DNA of 64,000 nucleotides from contig JAIXMN010000004.1 of NCBI GenBank assembly GCA_025716815.1, positions 558,001 through 622,000 of the forward strand. The letters run 5' to 3'. The notes beneath the pieces are model-generated. The model did no database searches. It had not been told where the DNA came from and saw only the letters and a program-made list of their open reading frames with translations. The DNA comes from Dichotomocladium elegans (lineage: Eukaryota > Mucoromycota > Mucoromycetes > Mucorales > Lichtheimiaceae). Each line of letters starts with the position of its first letter. The first letter of the stretch is position 1. Made by a program: the position numbers and the translations under genes. Positions 44,741 through 56,636 of this stretch are shown here, piece by piece.

Positions 44741-46107
44741 ATGAATACCCTCCGTGCATTTTCTCGCGCTTATTCTACTGTTCAACCAGGCACCCGCCCT
44801 GGCGTAAGTTATAGAGAAGGGTTTTTGCCCTTGAACACGCCATTTCCTCTTGAGCATTGACACAGGGGCATCTAGATTACGAAGGGTTTCATCGGTGCTA
44901 TAGGCAACACCCCTCTAGTAAGTCCGTGTTGCAGAAAATGCTGGAAACAATCGAAAAGCTAACCCGGGATGAATGATAGCTTCGTTTGGATCACCTGAGC
45001 AAAGAGACTGGCTCAGAAATCTTGGCGAAGGCAGAGTTTATGAACCCTGGTGGTTCTGTCAAGGACCGTGCGGCTCTATATGTTGTCAAAGATGCTGAAG
45101 AACGCGGGCTCATTAAGGCTGGTGGTACTGTTGTTGAAGGCACTGCTGGAAACACAGGTATCGGTTTGGCACATGTCTGCCGTGCCAAGGGATACAAATG
45201 CGTTATTTACATGCCCAACACTCAGGTACGAATACATAGGATGGAGTGAACAAGCTAGAACGCTAACCTGAGGTGGCTGTATCTGGGTGCAATTCTTAGT
45301 CTCAAGAAAAGATTGACTTGCTGCGCATGTTGGGTGCTGAAGTTCATCCTGTTCCCGCCGTTGCTTTTGATAATCCGGAGAATTACAACCACCAGGCACG
45401 TCGACATGCCGAGCAAATCGAAAACGCTGTCTGGACCAACCAGTTTGATAACACTGCCAACCGACGTGCCCACATTGAGACCACAGGTCCCGAGATCTGG
45501 GCCCAAACAGAAGGTCGTTTGGATGGCTTCACCTGTGCGACTGGTACCGGTGGTACCTTTGCAGGCATCCACCACTATCTGAAATCAAAGGACAGCACCA
45601 TCAAGACCTATGTGGCCGATCCTCCTGGATCTGTCTTGCATGCTTACATCCAGAGTGGCGGTAAATCATTCGATCGCGCCGGTGGCTCTATCACAGAGGG
45701 TATTGGTCAAGGTCGGATTACTGAGAATATGGCGGCGGATGTTGGTAATGTTGACGGTTCTTTCATGATCCCTGATGAGGAAACCATCACCATGATCTAT
45801 CGTCTCCTGGATGAAGAAGGAATCTACGTCGGTGCCAGCTCTGCATTGAATGTGGTTGCTGCCGCCAAGCTGGCTAAGGAATTGGGCACAGGCAAGTTCG
45901 ACTGTTGCTGTTGAATGATGTAGGAACCATTTGGGAGAGATGCTGACACGATGTGTATAATCATTTGTAGGCAAACGAGTTGTGACCATTTTAACCGACG
46001 GGGCCTATCGATACCAATCCCGCTTATTCAGCCGTACATGGCTCCAGAGCAAAAAATTGGATTCTGCTATTCCCGAGCATCTTCAAAAGTACATTGTCCT
46101 TCCTTAA
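44741..46107 (+). CDS. Mitochondrial cysteine synthase (Cys12/Mcy1 type)
   Basis: Five exons: 44741-44803, 44876-44917, 44980-45225, 45300-45891 and 45971-46107, giving 359 residues. PLP-dependent O-acetylserine sulfhydrylase-like enzyme. The first exon is a mitochondrial presequence ([15 protein letters not shown]), then [14 protein letters not shown] binds K63 in [45 protein letters not shown] and [15 protein letters not shown] line the active site. The family knowledge comes from S. pombe cys12 and yeast MCY1, whose physiological role is less clear than that of cytosolic enzymes. The last intron uses a GC donor (AG|GCAAGT...TAG); GT alternatives break [17 protein letters not shown]. Confidence 0.93.
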
Positions 46108-46359
46108 GCCTGACCGTTTATAACATCAGCACTAGATCCCCATCCGTTCCTCCTTTAATAGACATAAAATTCCTCGGCTTATGATGTTATGCAGTGGCTG
46201 ATGTCATATCCATACTTCTAAGAACGCTAGGTGACCTTGTTATGCAATGCACGTTGGGCTGCTTGCAGAAGTGGAGGATGTTTCAGATTATTAGTATTAG
46301 GAGTTTGGAATGCATGCTTTGTTTGAGAACACCTTTTCTTAATCCTTTTCTTTCACTTC

Positions 46360-48166
46360 ATGCGAAACGTACACCTGGAAGAGAACTGGCCTCCTCCTGC
46401 TAACGCAAATGACTTTTATCCAGTCAAGCTTGACTCTTGGTTTGACTGTCAAGCGGTGGCGCGGCAGGTGAGACTATACCCCTATCTCAAGCACGAGATC
46501 CAGTTAATAACGAACTCTATGCTAGCAAGAAGGAGTCGCAAAGCAAGGGTCATCTGAAATCAAAATTCGCGTCGAAGATCCACAGAAGAATGCGGCGATT
46601 ATACAGGCTTCATACGTCGCTTATCTCATCACCACAGAGGCAAGTAGGAACAATTAGCAGCTGGCCCTGACAAATTTAACACCGCGATGAAGACCCCCTT
46701 GGAGATATTTTCCTATCGGCGCCCACGTTCCGTACGCCGAAGATACCAAGATTTCATTTGGCTTCATGATGCGCTCACCTTCGAATTCCCTACTTGTGTT
46801 GTCCCGCCCTTGCCTGAAAAGCATCGGTTGAATTACATTAAAGGCGGTCGGTTTAGTCGCGAGTTCCTCGAACGACGAAGGCTGGGGTATTGCTGCACGC
46901 TATCCAGTATTCGAGCAATGCATGATCCGTAAGGGTTTAACATATGGGTCTTTGTTTTCTCTCCCTCTCTAGACTCCAGTGGTTTCTTGACAGAGTGGTT
47001 AGTCATCCTTGCTTACAACGCTCCCAATTCACACGCTTGTTTCTTGAATCAATTGATTTCGTAAGTGTCCCTGCGAGAAGACTATTTTCAGGTTTTGTTT
47101 TCTTAACGTCTTGTGCCACAAGAGGCATGAAAGATTGGTCATCATCAAGACCTCAATACAGTGTGGCCTCGGCGAGACGTACACCGTCTTTGATAGAATT
47201 ACCAATGTCCTTTTCAACTCGTTCACTAAGGTCAAGAAACACGAGCAGCGGTTTCTTGACATGCATGAGTACGTCGACAAACTGGAGGATAACACCAAAA
47301 CCATTGTAAAGCACTATTCACGGGTCAGTAGGAATCAAAAAAGTAAGCTATTTCAGGTTTTTTAGATCCGGGAAAAGGGGATAGATCTATTTATTTCTGC
47401 ATTCATAACCTCTAGAACTCGAGAAAGAATACCGCGATTTTGCATGGAGTATTCGAGAAATATCCACGCTTGAGTCTGTCATTGATCAGCCATTGCGACA
47501 GTTTGCTGAAACCGTTGAATCCTACGCTAGATACACAAAAGAAAAGGTAAACATCGATGATCATCAAGACCTTTAGAGTCTTGACAGCATGTACATAGAA
47601 CAACGCTGAAGACCTGCGTTTCATGAACGACCTCCATGAATTGTCATCTTATTGCCAGTCCGTCAGGGTAAATTATGCTGCCATGTTGATATCTACAAGA
47701 AGACTTATACTATCGGCTTGTCTTTAAGGATATGCTGCACAGGCGTGAGAAAACGCAGATTGAATTTGAGGAACTCTCCTTGCGGCTCCAACGGACAGTC
47801 GATGAAAACCATTCTGCAGATAAAATAGCGGAGGTAGAGTTCCTCAGAAGTATTGGCAATATCGAGCACGGATTCAAATCGTTTGTATAGCTCGAAGAAC
47901 AGGTTGTTAGGGCTGGCGACTACACAAATGACTTTTCCGAAAGGATGTGTATCGAATATGACATATTTCAGACCGCCAAAAAAACCGAACTTCGACAGGG
48001 CATGTTGGCCTATGCCGATAGTCATATTGCATTTTATGCACAGGTAATCTCATACGCCTTGCTGGAATAGAATCTCATCCGATATACTTGTTTTTTTTAG
48101 AGCATCAAACTCTGGGAAAGCATCATTCCGATCTTGGAAAGCATACAGCTTGAGGACGAAGAATAA
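46360..48166 (+). CDS. Sorting nexin 4 (Snx4/Atg24), PX-BAR protein; N-terminus unresolved
   Basis: Confident exons: about 46512-46639, 46693-46886, 46973-47060, 47123-47342, 47416-47546, 47599-47667, 47729-47833, 47891-48043 and 48101-48166. Snx4 binds PtdIns3P on endosomes and acts in recycling and selective autophagy. The PX domain runs from [14 protein letters not shown] through [14 protein letters not shown] to [14 protein letters not shown] and [14 protein letters not shown]. The rest is the BAR coiled coil ([37 protein letters not shown]). The start ATG and the first 60 or so residues are uncertain: a disordered stretch ([18 protein letters not shown]) and the PX domain lie one base out of frame near 46548 with no obvious intron. 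The 46640-46692 intron has a GC donor. Confidence 0.88.
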
Positions 48167-48458
48167 GAAATTAGCCGAAACCCTTTTTAGTTTTGTGGTT
48201 TTCCATATGCTGATAGAACTCAAAAAGTACGAATACACATATAAAAATATCTCTTTTTTGTTCAGAGCAGAGACCACACACTCCTATTGGCAGTAGAAAA
48301 ATGTGTTCCCTGTGCTGAAGACCATTTTCACGTCATTAAATCACATGACTTGCGGCGCACAATGCAGAAAGGGATCGGAATCTGGATATAGGGCATCCCG
48401 CCCCATTGAAACAAAAGTACTAAACGCCGTAACTCTATCGCTCAGCTTCTCTGAACCT

Positions 48459-50823
48459 ATGCAACCTTGGCGATTAAAATTAGCATGGATACTTCTACTG
48501 GTGACAATTGCAGTACCGATTCTCGCAGACGAAACGCACATGGTACATAAGGCAGAGCGACACGCCGAGATCTCTTCAGGAGATAATCTTGCCCCTATTC
48601 TACACCCCTTAAATCCTAACCATGCAAATGGCATAGACAAGTGATGATTATTTCACAACCACATGCTCAGGCATCTGGAGTAGAAAGGACATTCCCGGTG
48701 GTTCTGAATCCTTCATCAAAGGTGCTCATTGATGTTCTTTGTCTTTTTCCTTCCATGGTCTTTCCTTGACTGACGGCTTTTTGTTAAAAAAAGTTACTCT
48801 CGAGAATACCTCACAAGGAAAAAGCGCCCTCATAATCTACGAATGGAACGATTTTAATCGCATCGGTGTATATAACAACAGCACGGGACAGGTAAAGAAG
48901 CGACGCGTGAAATAGAAGAATAAAGCTTGAGAATACTCATGCCCGGGAAATGATCGTTGATGCCTCCCCACAGGTGCAATATGTTTGCGACGAACGCGCA
49001 TTGGCCGCAAAACTCTGTACTCTTTCACAATATGGTAACTTTATTGTACCGCATAATACGACGGGCACATCCATCTACAGTACAGCTCTCGACTTGAAAA
49101 AGAATGAAACTGCTCCGGCCGAGATCGCACTCTACAAAGTCGAATATACCGGTTATTATTGCGTGGCTATCATTCCCGCTAACCTTGAAAACAATACATC
49201 ATATTACTTTGACGCCTTTATTGAATGGAGATTGCCTTATGGAAACCTACCTGCTACAGATTATCCCAAACTGCTGGTACAGTTCTCGCCTCACCCCTCG
49301 TCATCCCCACGTTGCGTAGAAATCCGGGAACAGGAGATCACCAGCTAAATTGTATGAACCCAAGTTTTATGGCGCATTTTCTTTAGTCTATCTTACGGTG
49401 GGTATCTTTTGGGGATTTCAGTCCTATCGGTATTGGAATGATATACTTCCTGTTCAGGTAAATAAGTATAGTGGATGGATTTTCCTTTGGATACCAATTA
49501 TTGTATTGCAGCATTTCTTGTCGGCTACCATTTTCTATCTCGTCGTCGAGATGGCCGTCAACTGGGGATTCTGGGAAGCATATAACCAAACTGGAAGTCC
49601 TTGTAAGTGGGTTCAAGCGAGTCGGTCCTGTAGAAAAAAAAACTTATATTACTCCTATCAGCATATGCTCTTTTGGCTGTCGTTGTTCTGCTAAATTCTG
49701 GTAGAAGCAGGTACGTAGCAAAGTCTACATCTTGGTAACCTAATATCGAACTGTTAATTCACGTTTATATTATTATAAAAAAAATAGCATGTCGTTCTTC
49801 ATGCTTCTTGTCGTCTGCATGGGCTTTAGCGTTGTAAAGTAAGTTTAGATCTTGGACTCGATAGAAGCGGAATGGATTGTTTGGTTGACTCGATGTGTAA
49901 AATAGACCAAGCCTGGGGCCTACCATGACTAAATGCGTCATCTTGGCCTGCACACACTTTTTCTTTGGAGTCATTTATTCGCTAGGTGTGATGCTTCTTT
50001 CGCCTGGTAATTCATTAGAAGCGATGTTGATCCTGGAAAAGGCTATGAGCTAATGGTCTTATTTGTTGGATAGAATCCGCCGGTTTCCTGGTCTTGCTTG
50101 CGGTCTTCCCTCTATCGATGACCATGTCAGCGTTCTATGTATGGACCTTTACATCGCTTGCTACTACGATTTCGTCCTTGGGTACGTTATGCAAATCTGC
50201 TCTCCTTGGTCTTCCCTTTTTTTCTTACTCGCGTTATTCATTAAGAGCTGCGCAAACAGCACGTCAAGGCTACGATGTACAAACGATTGCATCGTCTCTT
50301 GGTGTTTTCACTCATCATGGTGGTTGTGATTTTTATTCTGAACATGTTCGCTTTCAGCGGGCGCAACGAAGTGGATTGGGCAGCAAGAAGCTGGAAGTGG
50401 CGCTGGGTGATGCTGGATGGATTGCTTAACATACTATACTTTGTGGTCTTTGTCGTCATCATCATCCTTTGGCGCCCAACATATAACAACCAACGATATG
50501 GCCTCCAGCAGATCAGCCAGGATGAAGAAGAAGCCATTGCTTTGGAAAATCAGCTGCGTCGTACCGAGGGATCAGGCCATGGCGATGATGAGTACGATGA
50601 TGATACTGCGATATTCGAACTAGGAGATGACGATATGAGCGATGATGATGGTCACCGTTATAAATCCACTCCAACATCTCAACGGACCCCGGTAGCTGCA
50701 GTAGGACCCAGAACTGACACTCTTCTGAGTAGACGCCAAACAAATGACGAGAATGAGGATCGCGACGAGTTAAGTTCAAAGCATACTGAATACGGAGGAA
50801 TAGGATCATTTACGATATTGTGA
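48459..50823 (+). CDS. Lu7TM/GOST-family seven-transmembrane protein (Ptm1/GPR107-like)
   Basis: Eleven exons: 48459-48542, 48637-48721, 48794-48891, 48974-49276, 49365-49457, 49512-49602, 49662-49710, 49788-49838, 49906-50006, 50074-50181 and 50246-50823, giving 546 residues. Signal peptide (LAWILLLVTIAVPILA), then a luminal beta-sandwich GOLD-like domain (TTTCSGIWSRKDIPGG, ALIIYEWNDFNRIGV, YDFDAF-type YYFDAFIEWRLPYGNLPA). Seven membrane segments start at FYGAFSLVYLTVGIFWGFQS. The cytosolic tail is very acidic (GDDEYDDDTAIFELGDDDMS). Yeast Ptm1 and animal GPR107/108 act in Golgi-endosome trafficking; ligand and partners are unknown. The 49277-49364 acceptor was set so that PKLL joins FYG as in the family. 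Confidence 0.9.
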
Positions 50824-51881
50824 TTTAGACTCGATGATGATGAGCGTGCTCACTTGACCAGCAATATTCGGTCATAAAATATAGTGCATGTATGCTTTAT
50901 TTAGATGAAGAATATTGCATAAAATTTCCGGCATCAATGGGTTGAGTCTTGTGAGTCAACAGAAAACACTTTCCCCTTTCTTTTCCGTAGGCTTGTAGTC
51001 CCTCTGGGTATATGAACCACCCATCATTGTACGCAATATGGAAAAAGGAAACCTTTCTTTTCCAGCACTCATAACACATCGACGTCATTATAGCAGATTG
51101 ACAATGAGTGGCCGAGCTGTACATCCAACGAGTCGACAAGACTCGATTTTCCTGTAGGCCCAAATCCCACTGGTAAACAAGCTCTCGGTATTCGTTGTAG
51201 TATCCTAAAAGACTGGATGGTCAAGGTTGTTTCGGCTCGGGTAGACGTTAGATACCTTATCCGGTCCTTTGCCTGTTGGGAAGCTTAGGCGAGATAGATT
51301 CAGATAACGGTTTGGCCAGAGCCCCTCCCCTCCCCGTCGGCCACGGGTATTTATCATGCCTGAAAATGACCGTGCTTTTCTTTTTTTTTAAAAAAGCAGA
51401 TATTACCGGTACATCGAGTATTGACTGTACCAAGGTTCAATGCAATGTGAACAATCTTTTTAGCAGCTGTAGTGGAGTAATAACAAAGTATGGATGCAAC
51501 GAATACTGTATAGGGTATTTTGTAGTTCACCTGCCATGCACTTTGGGTTAAGAAGCGTGCTACCACTAGTGATGTTGGGTTTAATATGCCTTACGTATAT
51601 GCATAGACGTAGCATTATCCACATTAATAGATCACCACTTCTGTTCTGCTCCGTCTCGTTCGTAATCACTTTACAGCTTTCTCCTTCTCTGTCTCCTCTT
51701 CCTATTCAGACATCAACACCGATCCATCTTTGCAGGGAAACCCGATTGCCCTGATTAGAATGATGAGTGTGTATAGAAGAGAAAAGATCAATAGGCCCCC
51801 AAAAAACTAAAGGTGTTTCTACAGAGGTACTACAGTGTTTTTCTGTCATCCTGCAATCTCTGAATGGTGAAATAGAAATTT
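50824..51881. other. Intergenic with a coding-like remnant
   Basis: On the minus strand about 50897-51220, one frame reads YYNEYRELVYQWDLGLQENR to NDGWFIYPEGLQAYGKERGK, protein-like but without start, splice partner or recognised family. It may be a pseudogene. The remainder is AT-rich. Confidence 0.3.
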
Positions 51882-53165
51882 TCACTGAAAACGACTCAAG
51901 CCCTGTTCCTGGGGTGGTGGTATCTCAAATGTCCAGCCAAGGGTTCTCCGAAAGAAAGGTCGGATATCTCCTGGTGTCTCGCGAAGCAATCGTTCCAGCC
52001 CATCTACCCGTCTTTCCAGATCTCTGAGGCCGATCCCGTTTGGAGAATACCACCACCGGTCTGCATCCTGATAACCGCCTCCTACTACTTTCAGTTGCTC
52101 AGTATCGCTTGGTAATGCATGCCGGACTTGGGTCGATTGCTCGCGTAACCGTTTCATCAGCACATTGCAGTAGGCCATGTAAAATTGCCGCGATGTCCTT
52201 GCAGCCTTGGCAATGTATCGGGTCTCGGGAATAAAGGACAAGATGTTCTGCAGGATTTCAGGTGGTAAGGAAGTCCATTTTTGGGTTTGAGCAAGTTGGC
52301 TCTGGGCAGGCACGGCCGGCGGGGAGCATGGGCGAAGGCTGAGGGTCGTAACAAGTCTTCCTTGGTGACATTTCGTAGCTTTCAGTCTCAGTTTTTCTAT
52401 CGTTCGGCGCGCCTCTTCCATAAAGGCCACCCCTTTGCGCTCCACAGGAATTCGTTTGTCGAACAGGTACTTTATAAGGGTTTGGTGTGCCATGTCGCCG
52501 AAGGAGCGACCCAGCTTAATGATACTCGCGTTAAATCTATGTGGTGCGATCGCAACGATGGCTGGCCAAAGCTCTTCATCGGATATGCAAAGCTTGAGTT
52601 CCCTGCCGATCTGCATCGCTTGCTTGCCGCCGATAAAAGGATGATGCATAAATGGCACCTCTTGCTGAACTTCCGCGACTCGCTCCTCGCTACCGGGGCA
52701 GATGACAATGAAATAAGCATCTTTGGTCAGCAACAGTTTGAACAGCTAAATGGACTTCAAGTTAATATCTTATGCCGTTGCTGTTGTCCTTAACTCGTTG
52801 ATGCGACCTTCTTCTTTTCCGGCTGATTTACCCATATCCGGCCTTCCAAGGGTTCAAAGTATTCTGTCATATTTGGATCCAGACCATACAGGTTTAGAAA
52901 CTTTAGAAGCTGTATACATAATGGGCACTCGGCATTCTTCATCGTAATAATAATAAGGACGTGATTCGTGGCAAGCGTTTTCACGTTGACCGATTGTCCC
53001 TACACCAACACAACACTTTAAACAATCTCTTCTCACCCGACTCTATTTCACGCGATCTTTCGGCCCACATAAATCGCTTCAGCTCACGTTCACATCAAAG
53101 AGCTCTTCCAGGGTGAAGGGCCTTGGTGCTGTTGTCATCGCCTGAAATGCAATTTGAGTTTCCAT
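51882..53165 (-). CDS. F-box protein with N-terminal thioredoxin/peroxiredoxin-like domain
   Basis: Three exons, 53165-53088, 52999-52808 and 52745-51882, all phase 0, give 377 residues. Residues about 10-190 look like a thioredoxin-fold/AhpC-TSA-like domain: FTLEELFDVNGQSVNVKTLA, a beta strand HVLIIITMKNAE, then the vicinal-cysteine motif C51-P-L-C54, then a long helix, DAYFIVICPGSEERVAEVQQ, and a C-terminal WPAIVAIAPHRFNA strand. Residues 247-284 form an F-box (WTSLPPEILQNILSFIPETR), the Skp1-binding module of SCF ubiquitin ligases. A C-terminal Trp-rich part follows (DADRWWYSPNGIGL, RTLGWTFEIPP). The combination suggests a redox-sensitive substrate adaptor; that is inference. Confidence 0.8.
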
Positions 53166-53579
53166 TATTGAGCAAAAGGAAAAGAGTCGGAGGTCTGCAA
53201 GGCCTCTTGTTCCACAAAAAAAAGGGAACAAAGCCAGAGTAACTCGGGTGTTAATCCACCATCTATCTGCCTTGTTTCTCGCGGCATACAGAGGAAGACC
53301 AATCACCATAGCAATATACATATGTTCGACTGCCAAAAGAAAAACAAGTAGCAGAGATAGGTCTCAATGAAAGCCTTTCTTTGTCATCAGAAGGACATCT
53401 CTTTTTCTGCCGGTGCGAATTCAAGCTAATTCTTCAAGCATAAAAACCGTCTGCATAATCGTTTTCAATCCCCAATTCTTTTGGTGGTAATGTGCTAGTT
53501 TCTGCTTTTTTTTTGGACAAAACTTGGTTTTGAAAGGCTGATGTAGAGGCAGGAGATTATGAAGCGATTTTATACACAT
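53166..53579. other. Short tandem intergenic region
   Basis: 3' flank of eIF3f and promoter of the F-box gene. CT/T-rich tracts; no further gene. Confidence 0.4.
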
Positions 53580-54721
53580 CTAATTGGATACCAAGTAATT
53601 CAATCGTTCTGCGATGGAGAGCTGGGTGCGGGTCACGTTTGCGAGGTAGACGACCATCAAAAGGTCTTGCAGGTGGGAATTGAACATCTTCTCGAAGGAC
53701 GCGCTGTCCAACTTGGGAACAGCAGAGACGGTGTCCATGATATATCGGCCGATGGCGCTATTGGGCTTCTCTTTCCCAGCCTAACAAATTATTTGCTGCG
53801 TAAGGCAGGTGATATCTTTCTCTACAGAGGGACATATCATGACATACCACAACGTTCTCCACGTAGTCGCTGATTCGCTGCAACAACTCTTGCAGTTTAT
53901 TGATGGCAACTGCAAGGTGGTCCATATCGGAGAGCAGACTGGCTGAGCGGTTCTCCGACGACTTCGCAGATGCAAGCATGTCCACTAATAAGTACAGCAA
54001 GCTGTCAGATTCACAAACCAGTTTTCCAAAAAAAAAAAACATATCCATTTCCAGACAAAAAAAAAAACTTCCTTACATCCACTACGTTCGGCATCAGAAT
54101 ACTTGATCTCGCAGGGAACAGGAAGGTACATGCAATCGTCGGGCTTTGTGGAGAAACCGACGGGTGCGCTATTGAACCCGAGAAAAATACCATGTCAGAA
54201 GAAGAAGAAGAATGACTAGGCCTATTGCTTCATAGGACCTGATCCGAATATTGGACAAACCTTGTGTATGCCCGCATGCCAACATCATCGCTCTGGAATA
54301 ACATTTCCGTGTCAATGGTCAGCTGAATCGGCCGGAAGTTGCCCGTGTCCGCCGCAAAAGTCGTGTGAAGAGGAGCGCTAACAGGTGTCACGCCAGGACC
54401 AGCTGTGTACCAACCCAAAATGGTCTCTTCGGGATTGACCCGAAGATGCAAATCCTGCATGCTGCTGTAATGCTCCTTGTCAACTGCAATATGCGAGGAC
54501 TCTTCGGTGCAGATCACGCTGAATGTGTTTCGAACTTCTACTTCAGTGCCATCGGGACTGCGCAAACCGAGGATAGCACCGACAACTTTTGTTTGCTGTT
54601 CATCGCGGCGGAGAAAGTGATCGAGCACAGAAAAAAGGACAACAGGGCTCACAGAGCAGGTGAATGGCCGCTGATGAGGGGCTGTAGAAGTGTTGCCGAC
54701 CGAGACGTGAAGGGCATCCAT
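53580..54721 (-). CDS. Translation initiation factor 3 subunit F (eIF3f)
   Basis: Four exons, 54721-54261, 54168-54077, 53984-53848 and 53780-53580, give 296 residues. eIF3f is an MPN-domain subunit of eIF3, which scaffolds the 43S preinitiation complex. Seen: SVSPVVLFSVLDHFLRRDEQ, VVGAILGLRSPDGTEVEVRN (MPN core), ETILGWYTAGPGV, then AYTSAPVGFSTKPDDCMYLP across the first splice, CEIKYSDAERSGLDMLASAK, and the C-terminal AIGRYIMDTVSAVPKLD and LLMVVYLANVTRTQLSIAER. The metalloprotease JAMM residues are not conserved, as in other eIF3f (MPN-minus). The first donor lies inside an ORF that would otherwise read on to VQYSDQVL; the spliced form fits the family. Confidence 0.95.
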
Positions 54722-54869
54722 AGTGGTGAGTGGAAGGTCGTTGCTCAAACAGGCTAGCCAACCAAAAAAAATTGTCTGGCTCCAAAAACGCAGTCCCAGC
54801 CTGTCGGACGGAATACGTAATAGGGGCATGCGCGTATGCTGGTGTCTCTTTGTCCTGCATTCATTAACA
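54722..54869. promoter_or_regulatory. 148-bp divergent promoter shared by eIF3f and RPT5
   Basis: Start codons of two oppositely transcribed genes are 148 bp apart. The interval holds a near-palindrome GCATGCGCGTATGC and an A run. Shared regulation is inferred from spacing. I see no exact yeast PACE element (GGTGGCAAA). Confidence 0.6.
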
Positions 54870-56532
54870 ATGACTACTTTGGAAGACAAATCGCTTTGGG
54901 AGAACCAGGATGGCGACGATATAATCGAGAATGAAATCCGCCGTTTGTCTCCAGAGGAGATTGATAATAGAACCAGACTTCTGGAAAACGATATCAAGGT
55001 ATATAAGCCTTCTGTGGTCTTCCGCTCTCTCCCAGCCGTATAAACTCGCTATTCAACCCACCTTAACCTTTCATAGGTTATGAAATCTGAAGTTGTCCGT
55101 TTACAACACGAGCAAGCTGCCGCAAAAGAACGCATCAAGGACAACAAAGAAAAAATTAAACTGAATAAGCAGCTGCCATACTTAGTCAGCAATGTCATCG
55201 AGGTACTTTTCTGCCAGCAATACCCTCATGGCATCCTCGCTTATACATCCTTAGCTTCTTGATGTCGATCCCGATCTGGACGAGGAAGAAGGCGCTAATG
55301 TCGACCTCGATTCACGGCGCAAAGGCAAATGCGCCGTCATTAGGACATCCACCCGACAGGTATGACGTGCGTACATGGACTTTCAGGGTGTTAAATCATG
55401 CGCATAGACCGTGTTCTTGCCCCTCATTGGTTTGGTAGACCCTGAGACGCTTAAGCCTGGAGACCTGATTGGTGTGAACAAAGACAGCTTCTTAATTCTG
55501 GATACATTGCCTGCAGAGTGAGTACTTGGGAAACACGAGACGGTATATATTACATGGTCTGAATGCTATCTGTTCCGACAATCAGATACGATTCGCGTGT
55601 GAAGGCCATGGAAGTGGATGAGAAGCCTACAGAAGACTATAATGATATCGGTGGTCTCGATAAGCAGATTGAGGAGCTTGTCGAAGCCGTTGTTTTACCC
55701 ATGACGCATGCAGATCGATTTAAGAATATCGGAATTCGACCGCCAAAGGGTGTTCTCATGTATGGACCGCCTGGCACCGGCAAAACGCTGCTCGCCAGAG
55801 CATGCGCTGCACAAACTAACTCTACGTATCTTAAGCTCGCTGGGCCTCAGCTTGTTCAGGTATGGTTAACGATACTGAGCTAGAAAGAACAAGGGGCCGC
55901 AGCTAAAAGCACGTTGCATTGTGTAGATGTTCATTGGCGACGGTGCAAAGCTGGTGCGAGACGCATTTAATCTGGCAAAAGAAAAAGCACCTGCTATCAT
56001 TTTCATTGATGAACTTGATGCAGTTGGTACAAAACGTTTCGATTCTGAAAAGTCCGGTGATCGCGAAGTACAGCGTACCATGTTGGAGCTTCTAAACCAA
56101 CTCGATGGCTTCTCATCAGACGACCGTATTAAGGTCATTGCAGCCACAAATCGCATTGATATCCTCGATCCTGCGCTTTTGCGATCAGGGCGTTTGGATC
56201 GTAAAATTGAATTCCCCTTGCCAAACGAAGAAGCACGAGCTCGAATTCTCCAAATCCACTCACGGAAGATGAATGTCAGCAAGGATGTCAACTTTGAAGA
56301 ATTGTCTAGATGCTGCGATGAATTTAATGGCGCTCAGTGCAAAGCTGTCTGTGTTGAAAGTATGTGCGATAGTTGTTCCGATTTAAATGTACATGTAAAC
56401 TAATGTGTATCAATCACAGGTGGTATGTTGGCTCTTCGACGAGGAGCTGTGGAAATCTCCCATGAAGATTTTATGGATGCGATCCAGGAAGTCCAGGCAA
56501 AGAAGAAGATGTCTCTGCAATATTATGCTTAA
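54870..56532 (+). CDS. RPT5: 26S proteasome regulatory ATPase Rpt5
   Basis: Seven exons: 54870-54998, 55077-55202, 55255-55359, 55408-55517, 55586-55859, 55927-56359 and 56420-56532, giving 429 residues. AAA+ subunit of the 19S base that unfolds substrates and opens the 20S gate. N-terminal coiled coil ([20 protein letters not shown]), OB fold ([19 protein letters not shown]), [20 protein letters not shown], Walker A GPPGTGKT at 217-224, Walker [12 protein letters not shown], and [20 protein letters not shown] with Arg fingers. It ends in YYA, the HbYX gate-opening tail typical of Rpt5. AATAAA overlaps the stop codon. It reads VESGM where VEAGM is usual, created at the last splice. Confidence 0.97.
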
Positions 56533-56636
56533 TAAATTTAAATGCACCCTTGTTTTGAAACAGCACAAAAATAATGTAATACCCTCGGCGATTATATTAC
56601 TCATTTCTTTTTTCCCTCCTCTCTTTTGGTCATTTA

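Noticed and set aside
46687..46932. ATG AAG ACC as start of SNX4
   Set aside because: Would discard the conserved first PX strands ([11 protein letters not shown]...SYVAYLITT) that join well through a GC-AG intron.
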